Shown here: positions 1 through 8,230 of the stretch, one piece after another
Numbering within the stretch: position 1 is the first letter of the stretch
How the letters are laid out: every line of letters begins with the position of its first letter
DNA from: Lachnoclostridium sp. UBA1308
Lineage (GTDB): Bacteria; Bacillota; Clostridia; Lachnospirales; Lachnospiraceae
Length of the DNA: 36,683 nt
Assembly (NCBI GenBank): GCA_002307215.1
Contig: DBTU01000037.1
Location: 126,959 to 163,641, forward strand
Reading direction: 5' to 3'
The notes under the pieces: model-generated
Told to the model about the DNA's origin: nothing
The model's database searches: none
The model's input: only the letters and a program-made list of their open reading frames with translations
Made by a program: the position numbers and the translations under genes

Positions 1-134
1 TGATTTTTGCGAGACTATTTTCACAGTAACCCAAAATGTCTACCCTTCGAATTAGTTTGCGCTAAGTGTGCTTGCACACTTTGGTTACGCAGGCACAAAC
101 TTCTAAGTGTGAATTATACTTTTCAATAATTCAC
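1..134. repeat. structured intergenic segment downstream of trpA
   Basis: No gene is visible here. Three inverted repeats can be seen: GTAACC-AAA at 26-35 pairing with 80-88; a nearly perfect palindrome of 8-bp arms around TT at 64-81; and 9-bp arms at 109-117 and 126-134 that include the trpA stop codon. The last could end trp transcription, but no U-run follows it on the minus strand. Bases 1-14 match one arm and loop of the hairpin at 28285-28305. Bases 41-59 match 2719-2737 at 17 of 19 positions. The segment looks like dispersed intergenic repeat material. Confidence 0.5.
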
Positions 135-898
135 ATTGCTCCCTTCATGCTCCTTACGTATTCCTCCACATAAGGAACACATTCCTTACCATATTGTGCA
201 ACAATCTTTATAATAGCACTGCCAACAATTACTCCATCGGAAATAGCAGCCATCTTAGCAGCCTGTTCTGTAGTTGAAATTCCAAAGCCGATTGCACATG
301 GAATATCCTTCACTTCCTTAACCGTCTTTATCATATCACCGACTTCCGAGCCGATTTCACTTCTAACTCCCGTAACCCCCATGGAGGATACACAGTAAAT
401 AAAACCTTCCGCGTCCTGTGCAATCATTTTAATACGCTCTTTTGAAGTTGGAGCTATCATTGATATAAACGTAATTTTGTATTGATCACAAAATGGTTTG
501 AGCTCTCCCCGTTCCTCGAAGGGAACATCCGGCACAATGATTGCATCCACTCCGACCTTACTGCAGTTTTCCATAAACCTTTTCGTACCATATGTATAAA
601 TCGGATTCACATAGGTCATAAAGGCAATCGGTACACTGCAAACCTTTCGTATTCTTTCAACCATCACAAATATCTGATCGGTCGTAGTTCCCGCAGCGAG
701 TGCACGGTAATCGGCATCTTGAATGACAGGGCCTTCCGCAACAGGATCTGAGAACGGTATTCCAATTTCAATCAAGTCGGCCCCGGCCTTTGCCATACAA
801 AGCACAAGCTGCTCGGTTATCTCAATACTGGGATCACCTGCGGTCACAAAAGGTATAAATGCCTTATTCTTAAGAAACACATCACTGATTCTACTCAT
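131..898 (-). CDS. trpA: tryptophan synthase alpha chain
   Basis: TrpA cleaves indole-3-glycerol phosphate to indole and glyceraldehyde 3-phosphate in the cytoplasm, and indole passes to TrpB. The start at 898 (MSRISDVF) is preceded by a G-rich ribosome site inside the end of trpB and gives 255 residues, normal for a TIM-barrel TrpA. The gene overlaps the trpB end by 8 bases, so the two are translationally coupled. The catalytic Glu is residue 44 (LIEIG). The position equivalent to Salmonella Asp60 is Glu55, within SDPVAEGP, a conservative change. A longer reading from 946 exists but would add residues antisense to nothing useful and lies deep inside trpB. This is the last gene of the operon. 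Confidence 0.96.
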   Translation of the reverse strand: MSRISDVFLKNKAFIPFVTAGDPSIEITEQLVLCMAKAGADLIEIGIPFSDPVAEGPVIQDADYRALAAGTTTDQIFVMVERIRKVCSVPIAFMTYVNPIYTYGTKRFMENCSKVGVDAIIVPDVPFEERGELKPFCDQYKITFISMIAPTSKERIKMIAQDAEGFIYCVSSMGVTGVRSEIGSEVGDMIKTVKEVKDIPCAIGFGISTTEQAAKMAAISDGVIVGSAIIKIVAQYGKECVPYVEEYVRSMKGAM

Positions 899-2075
899 AG
901 ATTTGTACCCCCCTGTAACGTGCAATTGCTGCCACATCTTTATCACCGCGTCCGGATAGATTAATTACCATAATCTGATCTTTCCCCATTGTTGGAGCAA
1001 GTTTTCTTGCATATGCAACCGCATGAGCGCTTTCGATTGCAGGAATAATACCTTCCGTACGTGCCAAATATTCAAAGGCATCGACCGCTTCCTGATCGGT
1101 AACAGGAACATACTCTGCTCTCCCCGTATCATGTAAATTAGCATGTTCCGGTCCAATCCCAGGATAATCCAATCCTGCTGAGATAGAATATACCGGTGCA
1201 ATCTGTCCATATTCATCCTGACAGAAATAGGATTTCATTCCATGAAAGATACCAAGAGTTCCGGTTGCAATGGTTGCTGCCGTTCTGTCGGTTTCCACAC
1301 CTAGTCCTGCAGCTTCACAGCCAATCAGACGAACCTTTGTATCCGAAAGAAAATCATAAAATAATCCCATCGCATTGCTTCCACCACCGACGCAGGCAAG
1401 TAAAGCATCCGGAAGTCTGCCTTCCTTCTCTAAAAGCTGTGCTTTCACTTCCTTACCGATGACACTCTGAAAATCACGTACCAACATAGGAAACGGATGC
1501 GGGCCCATGACAGAGCCAAAAACATAATGAGTATCCTCAACGCATTTCGTCCACTCACGCATGGCTTCGTTTACAGCATCCTTTAGGGTCTGTGTTCCTG
1601 AGGTCACCGCATGTACCTTTGCTCCCAGTAGCTCCATGCGAAATACGTTGAGTGCTTGGCGATCGGTATCCTCCTTACCCATGAATATCTCGCATTCCAT
1701 ACCCATTAGTGCAGCTGCGGTTGCGGTTGCAACTCCGTGTTGGCCTGCTCCGGTTTCTGCGATTACTCTGGTTTTACCCATTCTTTTCGCCAGCAGTACC
1801 TGTCCGAGTACATTGTTAATCTTATGAGAACCGGTATGATTGAGATCCTCACGTTTTAGATAAATCTTTGCTCCGTTAAGATCCTTCGTCATCTTTTCTG
1901 CATAATATAAGAGGGATGGCCTTCCTGCATAATTTTTGAACAGATCATTAAGCTCACGATTAAATTCTGTATCATTTTTATATTGATCATACACCTTTTC
2001 CAGTTCTATTACGGCATTCATCAAGGTTTCCGGTATATACTGTCCTCCATGTACACCAAATCTTCCTTTTGACAT
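891..2075 (-). CDS. trpB: tryptophan synthase beta chain
   Basis: TrpB condenses indole with L-serine to tryptophan using pyridoxal phosphate, in an alpha2-beta2 complex with TrpA. At 394 residues it has the length of a canonical TrpB1. The PLP lysine is K85 in NHTGSHK, the catalytic glutamate is E107 in AETGAG, and the phosphate-binding GGGSNA loop is present. The start ATG at 2075 abuts the trpF stop codon with no gap, and the 3' end overlaps trpA by 8 bases, so trpF-trpB-trpA are tightly coupled. No missing residues were noticed. Confidence 0.98.
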   Translation of the reverse strand: MSKGRFGVHGGQYIPETLMNAVIELEKVYDQYKNDTEFNRELNDLFKNYAGRPSLLYYAEKMTKDLNGAKIYLKREDLNHTGSHKINNVLGQVLLAKRMGKTRVIAETGAGQHGVATATAAALMGMECEIFMGKEDTDRQALNVFRMELLGAKVHAVTSGTQTLKDAVNEAMREWTKCVEDTHYVFGSVMGPHPFPMLVRDFQSVIGKEVKAQLLEKEGRLPDALLACVGGGSNAMGLFYDFLSDTKVRLIGCEAAGLGVETDRTAATIATGTLGIFHGMKSYFCQDEYGQIAPVYSISAGLDYPGIGPEHANLHDTGRAEYVPVTDQEAVDAFEYLARTEGIIPAIESAHAVAYARKLAPTMGKDQIMVINLSGRGDKDVAAIARYRGVQIYE

Positions 2076-2690
2076 TTATTTCACGCTCCTGACTTTTGAT
2101 ATGATATCCATTATTTTGCCTTTATCCTTTATTCCGTCGGTCTCTACTCCACTGCTAACATCAACACAGTAAGGCTTTAACAGTGATATTGCTTGAAGAA
2201 CATTACCGACGTGTAAACCTCCGGCGAGAAAATATGGTTTTTTAGCCTTTGATATGATTGACCAATCGAAGGCTTCACCGCTTCCACCGTACATATCTTC
2301 CGCATAAGTATCAAAGAGCAGATAATCACTGTCGAAACTCTCCGCTGCTTTGATATCTTGCTGCTGTCTCACTCTTACCGCTTTGATGATGGGATTTGTT
2401 ATATACCTTTGCAATTCACTTATATATTCTTCATCCTCATCACCGTGTAATTGTACGACATCAATAATATTATTTGTGCACAGCCTGATTATTTTATCCT
2501 GTTCTTCCTTTACAAATACGCCTACTGCCTTGATTTCGGGGTTTAAATTACTTTTTAGCTCCCTTGCCAACTCTTCACTGACTTGCCTTCTACTCTTTGC
2601 AAATACAAAGCCGATATAATCCGGTACTGCAGCATTTACAAAGTCGATATCAACCGGTCTGAATAACCCGCAAATTTTTATTTTAGTCAT
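2076..2690 (-). CDS. trpF: phosphoribosylanthranilate isomerase
   Basis: TrpF performs the Amadori rearrangement of N-(5-phosphoribosyl)anthranilate to the carboxyphenylamino-deoxyribulose phosphate that TrpC uses. The protein has 204 residues and the expected (beta/alpha)8 landmarks: N-terminal KICG with the catalytic Cys7, QLHGDE in the middle, LLFDTY carrying the catalytic Asp, and the C-terminal phosphate-binding LAGGL and DVSSGVE segments. It is directly followed by trpB and separated from trpC by about 120 bases of structured non-coding DNA. Confidence 0.96.
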   Translation of the reverse strand: MTKIKICGLFRPVDIDFVNAAVPDYIGFVFAKSRRQVSEELARELKSNLNPEIKAVGVFVKEEQDKIIRLCTNNIIDVVQLHGDEDEEYISELQRYITNPIIKAVRVRQQQDIKAAESFDSDYLLFDTYAEDMYGGSGEAFDWSIISKAKKPYFLAGGLHVGNVLQAISLLKPYCVDVSSGVETDGIKDKGKIMDIISKVRSVK

Positions 2691-2809
2691 ATTCTGTCCT
2701 CACTCCAACCTCCATGCCTACCCTTAGAATTCGTTTGACACAAAGCCCGGAAGAATAAGGAGGGAGCACCACTGTGCGAGTTTCTTATTCTTCCCAAGAA
2801 TTTTGGTTC
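2691..2809. repeat. structured spacer between trpC and trpF
   Basis: This 119-base gap interrupts an otherwise compact operon. It contains an 11-bp inverted repeat (GGAAGAATAAG and its complement, around 2750-2794) that would fold into a hairpin in the trp mRNA. Bases 2719-2737 match 41-59 downstream of trpA at 17 of 19 positions. The stretch 2781-2825, which runs into the end of trpC, closely resembles 19558-19603. These matches suggest a degenerate dispersed element; a role in processing or attenuation is possible but not shown. Confidence 0.5.
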
Positions 2810-3667
2810 TTAAAATTCTTTATTCGAATTACGAAGCAGGTTCAGTTGTTCTTTCTTATTCGGGCTTCTCATTAAGGTTTCACCAATCAGAACCGCATTC
2901 ACATCGGCTTCTTTTAGTATGCGCATATCCTCTGCCGTTTTTATTCCGCTTTCCGCAACAAAGATGATATCCTTAGGCACCATTTTACGTAGCCTGACGC
3001 TATTATTTATATCCACCTCGAAGGTCTGTAGGTTACGGTTATTTACACCAAGCACCCTTGCTCCCGCACTGATTGCCGAAAATACCTCTTCCTCATTGTG
3101 CGCTTCGATTAAAGCGGATAAGCCAAGTTCACTACATAATCTCAAGAATTTCTTAATGGTATCCGTATCCAGTAAGGAACAGATCAGAAGCACTGCATCC
3201 GCACCAATCAACTTTGCCTCATAGATCTGATATTCATCAACCGTAAAATCCTTTCGCAATACCGGAATGCTTACCGCATTACTAATCTCTGTCAGATATT
3301 GATCTGAACCTTTAAAAAACTCCGGTTCAGTCAATACGGAAATCGCATCGGCTCCGGCAGCCTGATACTGCGTAGCGATATCCAGATAAGGAAAATCCTC
3401 TGATATGATACCTTTGGAGGGAGATGCCTTCTTAACTTCACAAATAAAAGCGATCTTATCTGCGTATATATCGCATACAGTCTGACTATTTCTTATTAAA
3501 TTGCGATTTGTTCGTAATGATTTTTCAAAAGCAAAGGCCAATCGATTATTGAAGCTTTTTACACAGCCATTTTCATAAATCATTTCCTTGAGTTTAGTCA
3601 AGGGAAGTTCTCTCTTTGCATGCTCCACTCTAATTTTTGTTGCTTCGGCAATTGTATCAAGTATCAT
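2810..3667 (-). CDS. trpC: indole-3-glycerol phosphate synthase
   Basis: TrpC closes the indole ring, converting carboxyphenylamino-deoxyribulose phosphate to indole-3-glycerol phosphate with loss of CO2 and water. The protein has 285 residues. Family signatures seen are CEVKKASPSKG with the catalytic lysine, the LTEPEFFKGS loop, VLRKDF, the NNRNL segment and the late GETLM phosphate site. The region between residues about 35 and 70 is somewhat longer than in short TrpC proteins. The gene is separate from trpF, unlike the E. coli fusion. It starts 38 bases after the trpD stop, with an AAAGGA ribosome site. Confidence 0.97.
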   Translation of the reverse strand: MILDTIAEATKIRVEHAKRELPLTKLKEMIYENGCVKSFNNRLAFAFEKSLRTNRNLIRNSQTVCDIYADKIAFICEVKKASPSKGIISEDFPYLDIATQYQAAGADAISVLTEPEFFKGSDQYLTEISNAVSIPVLRKDFTVDEYQIYEAKLIGADAVLLICSLLDTDTIKKFLRLCSELGLSALIEAHNEEEVFSAISAGARVLGVNNRNLQTFEVDINNSVRLRKMVPKDIIFVAESGIKTAEDMRILKEADVNAVLIGETLMRSPNKKEQLNLLRNSNKEF

Positions 3668-3705
3668 TATGATTTATTCCTTTCGGTGGTATCGATTTAG
3701 GAAGC

Positions 3706-4713
3706 CTATTCATTGGATAACCGGATGAAGTCATTCAACTTCTCCATTGCTTTCCCGCTGTCTATTGTTTCCGCAGCAAGCCTTACACATTCACGAAGGG
3801 TAATATTATTATACGTCATATAGAGGCAAATTGCAGAATTTAATAATACAATATCTCTCTTCGGTCCCGGCTCACCGCTCAAAATCTTTCTTGCGATATC
3901 AGCATTCATAGTAGGGTCTCCTCCGACCAGATCCTCTGGTTTGCAGTACTCAAATCCAAACTGATGAGGATCCAGGAAAAAGCTGTTAATCTTACTCTCA
4001 TTTACCTCACAAACCGTTGTTTTTCCGCTTAAGGATACCTCATCCAGGCCGTCATGTCCATGAACAACCATCGCACGCTTTACGCCTAGATTAGAAAGCA
4101 CCTTAGCCATCGGCTCTACAAGGTTCTCATCATAGACACCCAATAGTTGAAGATTAGCGTTTGCCGGACTGGATAGTGGCCCAAGAATATTAAAAATGGT
4201 TCGGACACCAAGCTCTCTTCTTACCGGAGCGGCATACTTCATGGAAGAATGATATACCGGAGCAAACAAAAAACAAATGCCGATTTCCTTCAATATCTTC
4301 TCACTCTTCTCTACCGGAATATCAATTTTGACTCCCAGTGCCTCCAAAACATCTGCACTGCCGCATTTACTGGATACGCTTCGGTTTCCGTGCTTTGCTA
4401 CCGGAATCCCCGCCGCTGCTATGATGATAGAAGAAATCGTTGAAATATTAAAGGTAAATGCCTCATCTCCGCCGGTACCGACGATATCAAGAACATCTCC
4501 CTCGTGCCTTAATTTTAAACCAATATTTCTCATACTCATGGCACAGGCTGTGATCTCATCGATGGTTTCTCCCTTCATCCGGATTCCGGTAATAAAGGCT
4601 GCAATCTGTGCATTGGTGGCATTTCCGCTCATGATTTCATCCATAACCTCTCTGGTTGTCTCCAGAGATAAATCTTCTTTGTTCAAAATATTACGAATTG
4701 CTTGTTGTATCAT
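3706..4713 (-). CDS. trpD: anthranilate phosphoribosyltransferase
   Basis: TrpD transfers phosphoribose from PRPP to anthranilate. Motifs seen are the PRPP-binding GTGGD (about residues 79-83 from this start), KHGNRSVSSKCGSADVLE, and the family-typical RTIFNILGPL. I prefer the ATG at 4713 over the in-frame ATG at 4725, because GGAGG lies five bases upstream of 4713 and overlaps the codons between the two; the product is then 335 residues, normal for TrpD. It is a stand-alone TrpD, not fused to TrpG. About 166 structured non-coding bases separate it from trpG. Confidence 0.96.
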   Translation of the reverse strand: MIQQAIRNILNKEDLSLETTREVMDEIMSGNATNAQIAAFITGIRMKGETIDEITACAMSMRNIGLKLRHEGDVLDIVGTGGDEAFTFNISTISSIIIAAAGIPVAKHGNRSVSSKCGSADVLEALGVKIDIPVEKSEKILKEIGICFLFAPVYHSSMKYAAPVRRELGVRTIFNILGPLSSPANANLQLLGVYDENLVEPMAKVLSNLGVKRAMVVHGHDGLDEVSLSGKTTVCEVNESKINSFFLDPHQFGFEYCKPEDLVGGDPTMNADIARKILSGEPGPKRDIVLLNSAICLYMTYNNITLRECVRLAAETIDSGKAMEKLNDFIRLSNE

Positions 4714-4725
4714 ACGCTCCTCCAT

Positions 4726-4879
4726 TCTGCCGAATTACGGCCGGTTCGATTCAAATAATCTTGTGACTATTCAGTCACTGCGGTTCTTTCGAACCGATGC
4801 ACACAAAATATATTGAAATGCACATATTTTGGCGCTGGACTTTCTCGAAATCCTGTGGATTTCTTGGGGTATTGTATAG
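4726..4879. repeat. structured spacer between trpG and trpD
   Basis: No gene is visible. The stretch holds nested inverted repeats: CGGTTCGA at 4742-4749 with TCGAACCG at 4789-4796 enclosing GTGACT/AGTCAC at 4763-4768 and 4773-4778; AAAATAT at 4805-4811 with ATATTTT at 4824-4830; and GAAATCC at 4847-4853 with GGATTTC at 4857-4863. None has a U-tract on the minus strand, so they are unlikely to be plain terminators. This looks like an inserted palindromic repeat unit or an mRNA processing or stability element. Confidence 0.55.
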
Positions 4880-5455
4880 TTACATAATCTTTATCTTTAA
4901 GAAGTTTTTCATAATTGTTTCCCCAAGCGGCGTCAGTATGGATTCCGGATGGAACTGAAGTCCGTAAACATCATAATTTCTATGCTGAACTGCCATGATT
5001 TCACCGTCATCATCCTCTGCAATGACAAGTAACTCATCCGGCAGAGTCTCCTTCTTCGCAATCAGTGAATGATACCTTGCAGCCATAATTACCGGTGGAA
5101 GACCATGAAATATTATGCTTCCGTTCGCTATATGGATATTACTCTGCTTTCCATGCATTAACCGCTTTGCATGAGAAATCGTTGCACCGAATACTTCACA
5201 GATTCCCTGATGACCGAGACAGACACCAAGAATCGGGAACTCTCCCTTCAACTCTCGAACCAACTGCTCGCAAACACCGGCGTCCTTTGGATAACCGGGA
5301 CCGGGTGAAAGTATGATGTGCGAAGGCTTTAGTGCCCTGATTTCCTCTACAGTCAGTTCGTCATTACGAACAACTCGGATATCCGGATTAATGCCTCCTG
5401 CCAATTGTACTAAGTTATAAGTAAAGCTGTCGTAATTATCAATTAACAATATCAT
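4880..5455 (-). CDS. trpG: anthranilate synthase component II (glutamine amidotransferase)
   Basis: TrpG hydrolyses glutamine and channels ammonia to TrpE for anthranilate synthesis. It is a class I amidotransferase of 191 residues: the nucleophile is Cys79 in GVCLGHQ, and the triad is completed by His169 and Glu171 in QFHPES. The N-terminal DNYDSFTYNL and SPGPGYP segments are typical. The start codon shares one base with the trpE stop (TAATG), so the subunits are co-translated. It could also serve p-aminobenzoate synthesis, as in Bacillus, but that cannot be judged from sequence alone. Confidence 0.97.
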   Translation of the reverse strand: MILLIDNYDSFTYNLVQLAGGINPDIRVVRNDELTVEEIRALKPSHIILSPGPGYPKDAGVCEQLVRELKGEFPILGVCLGHQGICEVFGATISHAKRLMHGKQSNIHIANGSIIFHGLPPVIMAARYHSLIAKKETLPDELLVIAEDDDGEIMAVQHRNYDVYGLQFHPESILTPLGETIMKNFLKIKIM

Positions 5456-6912
5456 TATTCATTCACCTCGCTTGCCTTCATAATAGCTTCAATGACAGCC
5501 CTTGCTTTATTCGCTGATTCCTCATATTCATTTTCCGGGATACTATCCGCCACAATACCTCCGCCTGCCTGAACATATACCTTATCATTTTTCTTCACTG
5601 CCATACGGATTGCGATACAAGTATCCATATTGCCGGTAAAATCAATATATCCGATTGCTCCGCCGTAGATACCTCTGGGTGCCTGTTCCATCTCTTCGAT
5701 GATCTCACAGGCTCTAATCTTCGGTGCACCGGACAAGGTTCCTGCCGGAAGAATTGCTTCAATCGCATCCAAGGCATCCTTATCGCCTCTGATATCTCCT
5801 TCTACCTCCGAAGTGATGTGCATAATTCTTGAATATTTTTGGATTCTCATATAATCAGTTACACGTACGCCTGCGTATTCGGAAATCTTACCGACATCAT
5901 TTCTTGCCAAATCCACCAACATGTTATGTTCGGATAGTTCTTTCTCATCAGCCAGTAGCTCTCTTTCAAGTGCATCATCCTCTTCCTTATCTGCACCTCT
6001 TGGTCTGGAGCCTGCAATTGGGAAGGTGGTTAATTTGGTGTCATGTAATCTTACCAGTGTCTCCGGCGAAGTACTGATTAATTGTACATCATCATTTTGC
6101 ATAAATACCATATACGGTGATGGATTTGTTGTCCTAAGAACCCGATATGCATTTAACAGACTATCCTTGTATTCCGTGGTGAATCGTCTTGAGATAACTG
6201 CCTGGAAGATATCACCGTCCACGATATATTCCTTGGTCTTCTCAACTAATTTACAGTACTCCTCTTTTGTTACATTACAGGTGAAATTCGGTTTACTTAT
6301 ATTGATTTGCTTCTCAAAAGGAGATACCTCGGTGATAAAATGTGTCAGGTCTTCAAGATCTAATATTGCATTATCGTAATTTTCCTGAATATTATCTGTT
6401 CTCATGTTAACAACAATATTGATTTTTTGTTTTAAATGATCATAAGCGATTACCTTATCAAAAAGCATCAAGTCAAAATCATTGAATTCGCTGCTTTTCA
6501 ACTTCAAAACCGGTTCCGCATAACCAATCATCTCATAGGAGAAATATCCGACCAGTCCACCGGTGAATGGAGGCATTCCCTTAAGCTTCGGAGCTTTATA
6601 CTCCTTCAGAAGTTCTCTTAGTACTTCAAAGGGTTTCTCTGTCTGAATTGTTTTTGTCTCTTTGTCCTCAATCGTAACCGTCTTATTCTTACAGGTAGCA
6701 TGTACAATCGGATTGAAGCCCAAAAAAGAATATCTTGCCCATTTTTCTCCGCCTTCAATGCTCTCAAGAAGATAATATCTTTTACTGATCTCGGAAATCT
6801 TACGTAGCAATGTGATAGGAGTGATAATATCGGCATAAATTTCTTTGCAGATCGGTATAATGCTGTACTCCTTCGCAAGAGCTTTGATTTCATTACTGCT
6901 TGGTGTTATCAT
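5455..6912 (-). CDS. trpE: anthranilate synthase component I
   Basis: TrpE makes anthranilate from chorismate and the ammonia supplied by TrpG; it is the committed step and the usual point of tryptophan feedback inhibition. The 485-residue protein carries the LLES tryptophan-binding motif at residues 48-51. Its chorismate-binding domain has the GDIFQAVISRRF, AGSRPRG, LPAGTLSGAPK and AGGGIVADS segments. The start is an ATG at 6912 preceded by AAGGTGATT. It is the first structural gene after the T-box leader, about 100 bases downstream of the leader terminator. Confidence 0.98.
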   Translation of the reverse strand: MITPSSNEIKALAKEYSIIPICKEIYADIITPITLLRKISEISKRYYLLESIEGGEKWARYSFLGFNPIVHATCKNKTVTIEDKETKTIQTEKPFEVLRELLKEYKAPKLKGMPPFTGGLVGYFSYEMIGYAEPVLKLKSSEFNDFDLMLFDKVIAYDHLKQKINIVVNMRTDNIQENYDNAILDLEDLTHFITEVSPFEKQINISKPNFTCNVTKEEYCKLVEKTKEYIVDGDIFQAVISRRFTTEYKDSLLNAYRVLRTTNPSPYMVFMQNDDVQLISTSPETLVRLHDTKLTTFPIAGSRPRGADKEEDDALERELLADEKELSEHNMLVDLARNDVGKISEYAGVRVTDYMRIQKYSRIMHITSEVEGDIRGDKDALDAIEAILPAGTLSGAPKIRACEIIEEMEQAPRGIYGGAIGYIDFTGNMDTCIAIRMAVKKNDKVYVQAGGGIVADSIPENEYEESANKARAVIEAIMKASEVNE

Positions 6913-7010
6913 GGAATCACCTTGTTTTCATTGATGGATGAAAATTCCTTTCTTATATTTATTTAGTATTAATTATTTAGTAAGTTTTTCGTTAGTTATA
7001 TTTTGAGCAT

Positions 7011-7283
7011 AAAAAAAGCCTCTATCCCTATATTACAGGGACAAAAGCTTATGCTTCTGCGGTACCACCCGGTTTGATGTATTAAAAACATCCTCTCATT
7101 TTGCATACCATCATATGCACCCCACTGATAACGGACAGGGTTCCCGTAAGCTCCTACTCTCAATGATTTCAGGCTTCCCTCACAAGTCCATTCAGAATCA
7201 CATCTGTAACCGCATTCCCACCAACAGCGGCTCTCTGTATACAAATAATAAATCTTACTTCTCTTGCTCATCGGTTTATCTAT
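7011..7283 (-). promoter_or_regulatory. T-box leader (tRNA-Trp responsive) of the trp operon
   Basis: Read on the minus strand, the leader starts with a long stem I containing the AGAGAGCCG and GGTGGGAAT distal elements. The specifier loop has the context GAAUGGAC, with UGG (Trp) at 7190-7188. The conserved T-box GGGTGGTACCGC lies at 7070-7059. The competing terminator is at 7051-7011: GUCCCU pairs with AGGGAU and AGC with GCU, followed by seven T. By the known T-box mechanism, uncharged tRNA-Trp would stabilise the antiterminator and allow trpE transcription when tryptophan is short. A tryptophan-rich open frame through the leader is a by-product of these motifs. Confidence 0.96.
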
Positions 7284-7291
7284 TAATAGAG

Positions 7292-7321
7292 ATTATAACA
7301 ACGGACAAAGGTTATTGTCAA
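7292..7321 (-). promoter_or_regulatory. trp operon promoter
   Basis: TTGACA at 7321-7316 and TATAAT at 7297-7292 are both exact consensus hexamers with an 18-bp spacer. Transcription should begin near 7285, just before T-box stem I. Confidence 0.88.
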
Positions 7322-7501
7322 GCGGAAATTTCAACAAATATTTTTTCTGAATCGTTCTAGGGACGGTTACTGACAGAAATCTGTCTTTGGACTGTTATAA
7401 CTCCATTAATATCTGTTTACGCTTCGTTTGGTACTCTTCCACATTCACTCCGTTCAGGCCAGTAAACTATAACAATCATTGATTATGGTTTTTCAATTCA
7501 T

Positions 7502-7530
7502 TTGACATTGCCAATCAAATAAGTTATATT
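7502..7530 (+). promoter_or_regulatory. purE promoter
   Basis: TTGACA at 7502-7507 and TATATT at 7525-7530 are spaced by 17 bp, 37 bases before the purE start. No PurR-type or purine riboswitch element was recognised in the 7331-7501 stretch, which otherwise shows nothing clear. Confidence 0.75.
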
Positions 7531-7566
7531 TAATCACAAATTAATCGTATCGTGAGGAGAAAGACT

Positions 7567-8061
7567 ATGAGTAAAAAAGTTGCAATCATTATGGGTAGTG
7601 ACAGTGATCTTCCCGTATTAAAAAGTGCCATTCTTACGCTGAAGAATTATAATATCGAATTCGAAGTGCATATCATGAGCGCACACCGCACTCCTAAACA
7701 GGCTTGTGAATTTTCGGCAAGTGCAAGGTCAAACGGCTTCGGTGTAATCATCTGTGCAGCCGGTAAAGCGGCACATCTTGCAGGAGTAATCGCAGCGCAC
7801 ACAACCCTACCCGTTATCGGTATCCCCATCAAATCCTCCACTCTTGATGGCCTAGATGCTCTTCTTTCTACCGTTCAGATGCCGAAAGGCATTCCGGTAG
7901 CAACCGTTGCCATTGACGGAGCAGACAACGCCGCCCTACTTGCCGTACAAATACTTGCAGTGTCGGATGATGACCTCAGTAAGAAGCTTGATCAGTACAA
8001 GCTTGATATGGCAGACGAGGTTATTGCTAAGGATAACAAATTGCAATCTGAAATCTGGTAA
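7567..8061 (+). CDS. purE: N5-carboxyaminoimidazole ribonucleotide mutase (PurE family)
   Basis: PurE supplies carboxyaminoimidazole ribonucleotide in purine synthesis. The 164-residue protein shows GSDSDLP near the N-terminus, the substrate-binding SAHRTP, the AGKAAHL loop, and QMPKGIPVATVAID towards the C-terminus. I choose the ATG at 7567, with GAGGAG just upstream, over an in-frame GTG at 7552 that overlaps this ribosome site. Whether it acts as an N5-CAIR mutase (class I) or direct AIR carboxylase (class II) cannot be settled by eye; no purK lies next to it. The gene stands alone between a promoter and a terminator and is not in a pur cluster here. Confidence 0.95.
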   Translation: MSKKVAIIMGSDSDLPVLKSAILTLKNYNIEFEVHIMSAHRTPKQACEFSASARSNGFGVIICAAGKAAHLAGVIAAHTTLPVIGIPIKSSTLDGLDALLSTVQMPKGIPVATVAIDGADNAALLAVQILAVSDDDLSKKLDQYKLDMADEVIAKDNKLQSEIW

Positions 8062-8103
8062 GAAATTCTATTAGCCTCTATACAAGATCGTAAGTATGAA
8101 ACA

Positions 8104-8156
8104 GAAAGAGTAACAGCAGGTTCACTATCAATGCTGTTACTCTTTCTTTGTTATTT
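8104..8156. terminator. intrinsic terminator after purE
   Basis: A 15-bp inverted repeat (8104-8118 with 8132-8146, core AAAGAGTAACAGCA) is followed by a T-rich tract on the plus strand. The gene at 8231 converges on it, so it may act in both directions. Confidence 0.85.
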
Positions 8157-8230
8157 GACTCTAATATAATTACTTTCATAATATTTATCAATATTATTAC
8201 TATTGAGTTACTAAATTTATAATAGTGCGA

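Noticed and set aside
4277..4816. Plus-strand open frame of 179 codons over trpD
   Set aside because: It is antisense to the well-supported trpD and has no recognisable domain.
6996..7271. Open frame through the trp leader with several tryptophan codons, tempting as an attenuation leader peptide
   Set aside because: The T-box motifs, specifier codon and terminator fully explain the region; the tryptophans fall on T-box stem I sequence, and no good ribosome site was seen.
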